From: JBBQKF01 sp038326615 | Lineage (GTDB): Bacteria; Bacillota; Clostridia; Saccharofermentanales; UBA5734 | Assembly: GCA_038326615.1 (NCBI GenBank) | Contig: JBBQKF010000064.1 | Location: 1-17,795, forward strand | DNA: 17,795 nucleotides | Direction: 5' to 3' | Part shown: positions 13,446 through 17,795 of the stretch, piece by piece | How positions within the stretch are numbered: the first letter of the stretch is position 1 | How the letters are laid out: each line of letters starts with the position of its first letter | Translations under genes and position numbers: made by a program | The notes under the pieces: model-generated | Told to the model about the DNA's origin: nothing | The model's input: only the letters and a program-made list of their open reading frames with translations | The model's database searches: none

Positions 13446-14734
13446 TGATTTGGAGTAATGTCGAAACAATCAGTCGTAAGAATATGCAGGAAATTCAGCT
13501 TGAAAGACTTAAATGGGCGGTTACACGAGCTTATGAGAGAGTTCCATATTATAAACAACAGATGGACTCAAAAGGTGTTAAACCGAGTCATATAGAAAAA
13601 CTTTCAGATATTGATTTATTACCTCTTACGGAAAAAAGTGTGTTAAGGGATCAATACCCGTTTGATTTATTTGCAGTGCCTAAAAACGAAATCGTAAGAC
13701 TTCATGCTTCTTCAGGTACAACCGGCAAACCAATTGTTGTCGGATATACTAGAAATGACATGGAGGTCTGGACTGATTGTTGTGCAAGGCTTGCAAGTGC
13801 CGCGGGAGTTACCTCTGATGATACCGCACAGATTTGTTTCGGTTACGGCATGTTTACTGGCGGATTTGGTCTTCATTACGGACTCGAAAGAGTTGGAGCA
13901 ACTGTTATTCCAGCTTCAAGTGGTAATTCTGAAAGACAAATAATGTATATGCAGGATTTCGGTACAACTGCTATGATAGCAACACCGTCCTACGCACTAT
14001 ATCTTTCAGAATTTCTTGATGAAATGAATGTTCCTATAAGTTCACTAAAAGTCAGACTTGGATTATTTGGTGGTGAAGGACATACTCCTGAAATGCGCAA
14101 AGAAATCGAGAGGCGTTGGAATATTTTAGATACTCAGAATTATGGACTTACCGAAATTGTTGGACCTGGAGTTTCATTTGAGTGTTTAAGTAACTGTGGA
14201 ATGCATATAAATGAAGATCATTTCTATCCCGAAATAATCGACACGAAAACTGGCGATGTATTGCCAGAAGGTAGTGAAGGAGAACTTGTTTTTACAACAC
14301 TAACAAAAGAAGGCATTCCGATGCTAAGATATAGAACAAAAGATATTACTTCTCTTGAATATGAACCATGTAGCTGTGGAAGAACGACTGTTCGTATGAA
14401 CATGATAAGAGGACGTGCTGACGACATGCTTATAATACGTGGAGTCAATGTATTCCCTTCACAGATTGAATCAGTTCTTGTCGGAATAGATGGAATCGGA
14501 CCTCATTATCAGATAATTGTATCCCGTGAAAAATTCATGGATAAGATTGACGTTCAAGTTGAGTTAATTGATGGCTCTTTGCTTGAAAGTTACAGTGAAC
14601 TTGAGCGACTTACTAATCACATTAAGCATGAAATAAGAGTCAAACTTCAAATTGACTCTAAAATTACATTGTTAAGTCCTAAAGCATTAGAAAGGACCGC
14701 TGGAAAATCTAAGAGAGTTGTTGATTTAAGATGA
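13445..14734 (+). CDS. paaK: Phenylacetate-CoA ligase (AMP-forming), PaaK family
   Basis: Activates an aryl acid such as phenylacetate or indoleacetate with ATP and CoA to the aryl-acetyl-CoA. The 429-residue length is normal for the family. Adenylation motifs are visible: the P-loop SSGTTGKP (89-96), YGLTEIVGPG, the RYRTKDIT segment, and the hinge/C-terminal motif RGRADDMLIIRGVNVFPSQIE-type region, followed by a small ACT-like C-terminal domain ending in the conserved AGKSKRV segment. The ATG overlaps the symporter stop by one base, implying translational coupling. iorA begins 68 bp downstream. Aryl-CoA is also the product of IOR, so the two enzymes share an intermediate. The exact aryl substrate cannot be read from sequence. 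Confidence 0.93.
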   Translation: MIWSNVETISRKNMQEIQLERLKWAVTRAYERVPYYKQQMDSKGVKPSHIEKLSDIDLLPLTEKSVLRDQYPFDLFAVPKNEIVRLHASSGTTGKPIVVGYTRNDMEVWTDCCARLASAAGVTSDDTAQICFGYGMFTGGFGLHYGLERVGATVIPASSGNSERQIMYMQDFGTTAMIATPSYALYLSEFLDEMNVPISSLKVRLGLFGGEGHTPEMRKEIERRWNILDTQNYGLTEIVGPGVSFECLSNCGMHINEDHFYPEIIDTKTGDVLPEGSEGELVFTTLTKEGIPMLRYRTKDITSLEYEPCSCGRTTVRMNMIRGRADDMLIIRGVNVFPSQIESVLVGIDGIGPHYQIIVSREKFMDKIDVQVELIDGSLLESYSELERLTNHIKHEIRVKLQIDSKITLLSPKALERTAGKSKRVVDLR

Positions 14735-14792
14735 TTGCAATTTTCATGGGTTTCAGTATATAATTCAACTATTAAAACTTGTATACCGATAT

Positions 14793-14797
14793 GGAGG
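14793..14797 (+). promoter_or_regulatory. Ribosome binding site deciding the iorA start
   Basis: GGAGG lies 5 nt before the ATG at 14803. An in-frame TTG at 14779 would extend the protein by eight residues but has no site of its own, and the family N-terminus (KQIMLGNEAIARGA) begins right after 14803. Confidence 0.85.
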
Positions 14798-14802
14798 ATT
14801 TT

Positions 14803-16563
14803 ATGAAACAAATAATGCTGGGTAACGAAGCTATTGCAAGAGGCGCATATGAAGCGGGGGTTAAGGTTTGTTCATCATACCCTGGAACTCCTAGTACAGA
14901 AATCACTGAGAATATAGCTGCTCATTATCCTTCAATTTACTCTGAATGGGCACCAAACGAAAAAGTTGGACTTGAAGTTGCTATTGGTGCAAGTTTTGCT
15001 GGAGCAAGAGCAATGAGCTCAATGAAGCATGTTGGTTTAAATGTTGCTGCAGACCCGATTTTTACTGCTGTTTATACTGGTGTTAACGGCGGACTTGTTA
15101 TTGTAATTGCAGATGACCCAGGAATGCATAGTTCGCAAAATGAACAGGATAGCAGAAATTATGCTAAAGCCGCTAAGTTTCCAATGCTTGAGCCTTCTGA
15201 CAGTCAGGAATGTAAAGACTATATGAAAGTCGCATTTGATTTATCTGAAAGATTTGATACTCCTGTCGGAGTAAGACTTACAACACGTATTGCGCATTCA
15301 AGAGCGCCTGTTTCATTAGATGAACCCAAAGAAATAATCATTAAAGAATATAAGAAAGATATAAGCAAATACGTTATGATGCCTGGTATGGCAATAAAGA
15401 GACATCCTATTGTGGAAGGGCATCTTTCATCGATTGCAAATCTTTCATTAGAAGAATCACTCCATAGAATCGAAGTGAAATCTAGCGAAATTGGAATAAT
15501 TACTGCCGGAATATCATATCAACAAGTTAAAGAAGCTCTTCCGGAAGCGTCTGTTTTGAAGCTTGGAATGGTTTGGCCAATTAACATGGAACTAATTAAG
15601 GATTTTGCAAAACAAGTTAAAAGACTTGTTGTTGTTGAAGAACTTGACCCTTTCATTGAAACTGCACTAAAAAGCAATGGGATTATATGTGAAGGTAAAG
15701 AATTATTTACCTTGTTTGGCGAATATAGCATTTCTATGATAAGAAAAGCACTTACAACTGAGAAAGACCCACAATCCGCAATCGATGTTGCCTCCTTGAG
15801 CGAAGCGCCTCCAAGGCCGCCGGTTATGTGCGCAGGATGCTCACATAAAGGGATTTTCATGGCACTTAATCGTCTAGGAGCAATTGTTACCGGAGATATC
15901 GGATGCTATACTTTAGGTGCACTTCCTCCAACAAATGCAATGGATATGTGTGTTTGTATGGGTGCATCAGTTGGAATGGCACATGGTATAGACAAGGCAA
16001 CTGACCGCAAACTTTCTCCTAAAACAGTTGCTGTTATCGGCGACTCGACTTTTATACATTCAGGAATTACCGGACTTATAAATTCTGTTTATAACCAAAG
16101 TCAATCAACCGTTATCATCCTTGACAATTCTATAACTGGAATGACAGGACATCAACAAAATCCATCGACAGGACTTAATATTAGCAATAATCCTTCACCA
16201 GCAATTAATTTACCAGCACTTTGTGAAGCAATTGGAGTTCAGAGCATAAGAATAGTAGACCCTGCGGATACTTTTGTTACTCAAAAAATAATTGCTGAAG
16301 AAATGGCAAGAGAATGTGTTTCTGTAATTATTGCAGTACGCCCATGTGCCTTGATTCCAAAGGGTAAGGGAACGAAAAATTCTAAGGCTGTTGTTGATAA
16401 AGAAAAATGCACGAAATGCAAAGCTTGCCTTAGATCTATGTGTCCTGCAATTTCTACAGATGGCGAAGGGAATATTATTATAAACCATTCGACATGCAAT
16501 GGATGCGGTCTTTGTGAGAAATTATGTAAATTTGACGCTATAACTATTGGAATTAATTGTTAA
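14803..16563 (+). CDS. iorA: Indolepyruvate:ferredoxin oxidoreductase, alpha subunit IorA
   Basis: Thiamine-diphosphate, iron-sulfur enzyme that converts arylpyruvates plus CoA to aryl-acetyl-CoA and CO2 with reduction of ferredoxin; cytoplasmic. The protein has 586 residues. The N-terminal pyrimidine-binding domain starts KQIMLGNEAIARGAYEAG, with the SYPGTPSTEI motif. The C-terminal ThDP-binding region has CAGCSHKG, GDIGCYTLG (D365) and GDSTFIHSGITG (D414). A two-cluster ferredoxin module follows, with cysteines C536, C539, C542 and C547 followed by Pro, and C565, C568, C571 and C575. Both [4Fe-4S] sites are complete, although the second has Lys in place of the usual Pro. The partner subunit IorB is encoded downstream, after a 104-bp gap. 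Confidence 0.96.
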   Translation: MKQIMLGNEAIARGAYEAGVKVCSSYPGTPSTEITENIAAHYPSIYSEWAPNEKVGLEVAIGASFAGARAMSSMKHVGLNVAADPIFTAVYTGVNGGLVIVIADDPGMHSSQNEQDSRNYAKAAKFPMLEPSDSQECKDYMKVAFDLSERFDTPVGVRLTTRIAHSRAPVSLDEPKEIIIKEYKKDISKYVMMPGMAIKRHPIVEGHLSSIANLSLEESLHRIEVKSSEIGIITAGISYQQVKEALPEASVLKLGMVWPINMELIKDFAKQVKRLVVVEELDPFIETALKSNGIICEGKELFTLFGEYSISMIRKALTTEKDPQSAIDVASLSEAPPRPPVMCAGCSHKGIFMALNRLGAIVTGDIGCYTLGALPPTNAMDMCVCMGASVGMAHGIDKATDRKLSPKTVAVIGDSTFIHSGITGLINSVYNQSQSTVIILDNSITGMTGHQQNPSTGLNISNNPSPAINLPALCEAIGVQSIRIVDPADTFVTQKIIAEEMARECVSVIIAVRPCALIPKGKGTKNSKAVVDKEKCTKCKACLRSMCPAISTDGEGNIIINHSTCNGCGLCEKLCKFDAITIGINC

Positions 16564-16667
16564 TATATTGTTAATATAACGAAATCTTCGGTGGGAATCT
16601 GAGAAAATTCAGAGTTATCCATTACATTTTATAATAAATATTATGATAAATAGATTATGGAGGAAGT

Positions 16668-17279
16668 ATGACAAAGGATATCAATATAGTTTTAGCCGGT
16701 GTTGGCGGACAAGGAACTCTTGTTGCAGGTAAACTTCTTGGAACCATTGCTGTAAAGATGGGTTTTGATGTTAAAGTCTCTGAAGTTCACGGGATGTCTC
16801 AGCGAGGCGGTAGTGTAATTACTTATGTTCGTATGGGAAAGAAAGTTTATTCGCCAGTTATAGAAGCTGGAATGGCTGACTTTGTGCTTGCTTTTGAGGA
16901 AGTTGAGTCTTTGCGGTGGGCTTTTTTACTTGCTATGAACGGTACTATGATTATAAATAATCAACATATTCTTCCTGTTACTGTTAAAACAGGTAAAGCC
17001 ACATATCCCGAATTTATTTATAAAGAACTTACTGACTCGGCACAGGATGGCACTAGGTTAATTGAAATTGATGCCGAAAAAATCGCGCTAGATTGTGGAA
17101 ATGTTCGTTGTGTGAATATGGTTATGATAGGCGCTATGTCAGTATTTACTCAAATTCCTCAAACAATTTGGAAAGAAGCAATCATGGACGTTTTCCCCGA
17201 AAAGCTACAGGCAATGAATTTTGATGCCTTTGAAAAAGGTAAAAATGCTAAATCTATTTACGATCAAAGCAGCTTTTAA
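16668..17279 (+). CDS. iorB: Indolepyruvate:ferredoxin oxidoreductase, beta subunit IorB
   Basis: Gamma-domain subunit of 2-oxoacid:ferredoxin oxidoreductases, completing the IorA/IorB enzyme. The 203 residues fit the family. The N-terminal glycine-rich motif VLAGVGGQGTLVAGKLLG (8-25) and the conserved EVHGMSQRGGSVITYVRMG segment identify the POR/KOR gamma fold. The start has GGAGG upstream (TATGGAGGAAGTATG). The 104-bp gap to iorA holds only AT-rich sequence and a small hairpin (TCTGA, six bases, TCAGA) without a T run, so co-transcription is likely. No convincing intrinsic terminator was found after the stop; the next structured sequence is MITE copy 2. Confidence 0.95.
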   Translation: MTKDINIVLAGVGGQGTLVAGKLLGTIAVKMGFDVKVSEVHGMSQRGGSVITYVRMGKKVYSPVIEAGMADFVLAFEEVESLRWAFLLAMNGTMIINNQHILPVTVKTGKATYPEFIYKELTDSAQDGTRLIEIDAEKIALDCGNVRCVNMVMIGAMSVFTQIPQTIWKEAIMDVFPEKLQAMNFDAFEKGKNAKSIYDQSSF

Positions 17280-17381
17280 TTATATCAATTGAAATTGTTT
17301 TATAAAAAATGATTATTGCGTTTACACGGAAGTATTATAAATCCATTATTCTATTGAAAAAATTATATAATCACTATTTCT

Positions 17382-17549
17382 GGTTCGGGTGTCAAAAGCA
17401 TGATTTTTATTTATTGTGATTAGTCAGATTTTGCTCGACGATGACTTAAGAAGATTTCAAATGCCAGATTGCTTGTAGTGGCCAATATTTGGCGATTTCA
17501 TCAACTTTTTTAACATACAGCTGTCCGGTTAACTTTTGACACCCGAACC
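17382..17549 (+). mobile_element. MITE-like element, copy 2 (168 bp)
   Basis: The 17-bp terminal inverted repeats GGTTCGGGTGTCAAAAG are perfect. The 6-bp target duplication ATTTCT (17376-17381 and 17550-17555) differs from that of copy 1, showing independent insertion. The body matches copy 1 in inverted orientation at about 95%, except for roughly 30 bp before the right terminal repeat. Internal hairpins are possible, such as GCCAA-TAT-TTGGC. The terminal repeats could pair in RNA and may mark the 3' end of the iorAB transcript. Confidence 0.92.
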
Positions 17550-17656
17550 ATTTCTACAATATCAATTTGTTTACTTACAGTGCATTCTTGCTTTATATAA
17601 TCAAAAATATCTGGTTATACTGAGTAAACTATATAATCTTGTTTATTAAATTATAA

Positions 17657-17795
17657 AATGGCTATCGTGTTAACTCAGTAAAGGTTGAAAAACTCCATTG
17701 AATCATACTAAAATTAAGCAATTACAAATCGAACTGTTTAAAAATTAATGGAAGCCACTTTCCTTGATAGTATTTGTAAGAAACAATAAAGTCCT
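17657..17795 (-). repeat. Outer inverted repeat, right copy
   Basis: Reverse complement of 2-139 at about 88% identity. The matching copies start within one base of the two window ends (AGGACT). The interval 17556-17656 between MITE copy 2 and this repeat is AT-rich, and no feature was recognised in it. Confidence 0.85.

Noticed and set aside
14779..14802. TTG start for iorA
   Set aside because: The eight extra codons include the ribosome binding site for the ATG at 14803 and do not match the family N-terminus.
16590..16625. Hairpin in the iorA-iorB gap as a riboswitch or terminator
   Set aside because: Only a 5-bp stem (TCTGA/TCAGA) is visible, with no T run and no known riboswitch motif.
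17280..17381. Possible intrinsic terminator after iorB (CAATT-GA-AATTG then TTTTAT)
   Set aside because: The stem is only five A/T-rich pairs with a two-base loop, too weak to call; no other hairpin with a T run was seen before MITE copy 2.

Overview
The window is an AT-rich stretch that looks like a low-GC Clostridia-type Firmicute, probably an anaerobe. Three things suggest this. It carries the GlgC plus GlgD pair of ADP-glucose pyrophosphorylase subunits. It has strong AGGAGG-type ribosome binding sites. It encodes a ferredoxin-dependent indolepyruvate oxidoreductase. The species cannot be named from the sequence.

Layout. Positions 326-8834 (+) hold a glycogen locus: glgB (branching enzyme), then after a repeat-filled 0.5-kb gap a tight run of glgC, glgD, glgA and a GH13 alpha-glucan hydrolase. 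A hairpin terminator separates this run from a convergent DEAD-box RNA helicase gene (8893-10926, -) with a long, internally repeated disordered tail. Positions 11005-11912 contain no intact protein gene. They hold the helicase promoter, a frameshifted remnant of a TnpB-type (IS200/IS605 OrfB) C-terminus, a 30-bp tandem repeat, a tRNA-Leu(GAG) gene with a perfect-consensus promoter, a 24-bp tandem duplication, and the divergent promoter of the next operon. Positions 11913-17279 (+) encode a sodium:solute symporter, a phenylacetate-CoA ligase, and the IorA and IorB subunits of indolepyruvate:ferredoxin oxidoreductase.

How the genes work together. GlgC/GlgD make ADP-glucose, GlgA polymerises it, GlgB branches the chain, and the GH13 enzyme probably trims or remobilises alpha-glucan in the cytoplasm. 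The second operon can be read as uptake of an aryl acid, its activation to aryl-acetyl-CoA, and interconversion with the arylpyruvate. That would serve either salvage of aromatic amino acid skeletons or aromatic amino acid fermentation.

The most unusual content is in the repeats. Two copies of a roughly 167-bp non-autonomous element (MITE) lie in opposite orientation, 15 kb apart. They share 17-bp terminal inverted repeats, and each is flanked by its own 6-bp target duplication. Outside them, the two ends of the window are about 88% identical inverted copies of a roughly 138-bp sequence of unknown identity, so the whole block is enclosed by nested inverted repeats. The glgB-glgC gap also contains a 12-copy tetranucleotide repeat, trinucleotide repeats and an 11-bp phased A/T repeat. 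All gene functions are inferred by recognising motifs; no database search was run.
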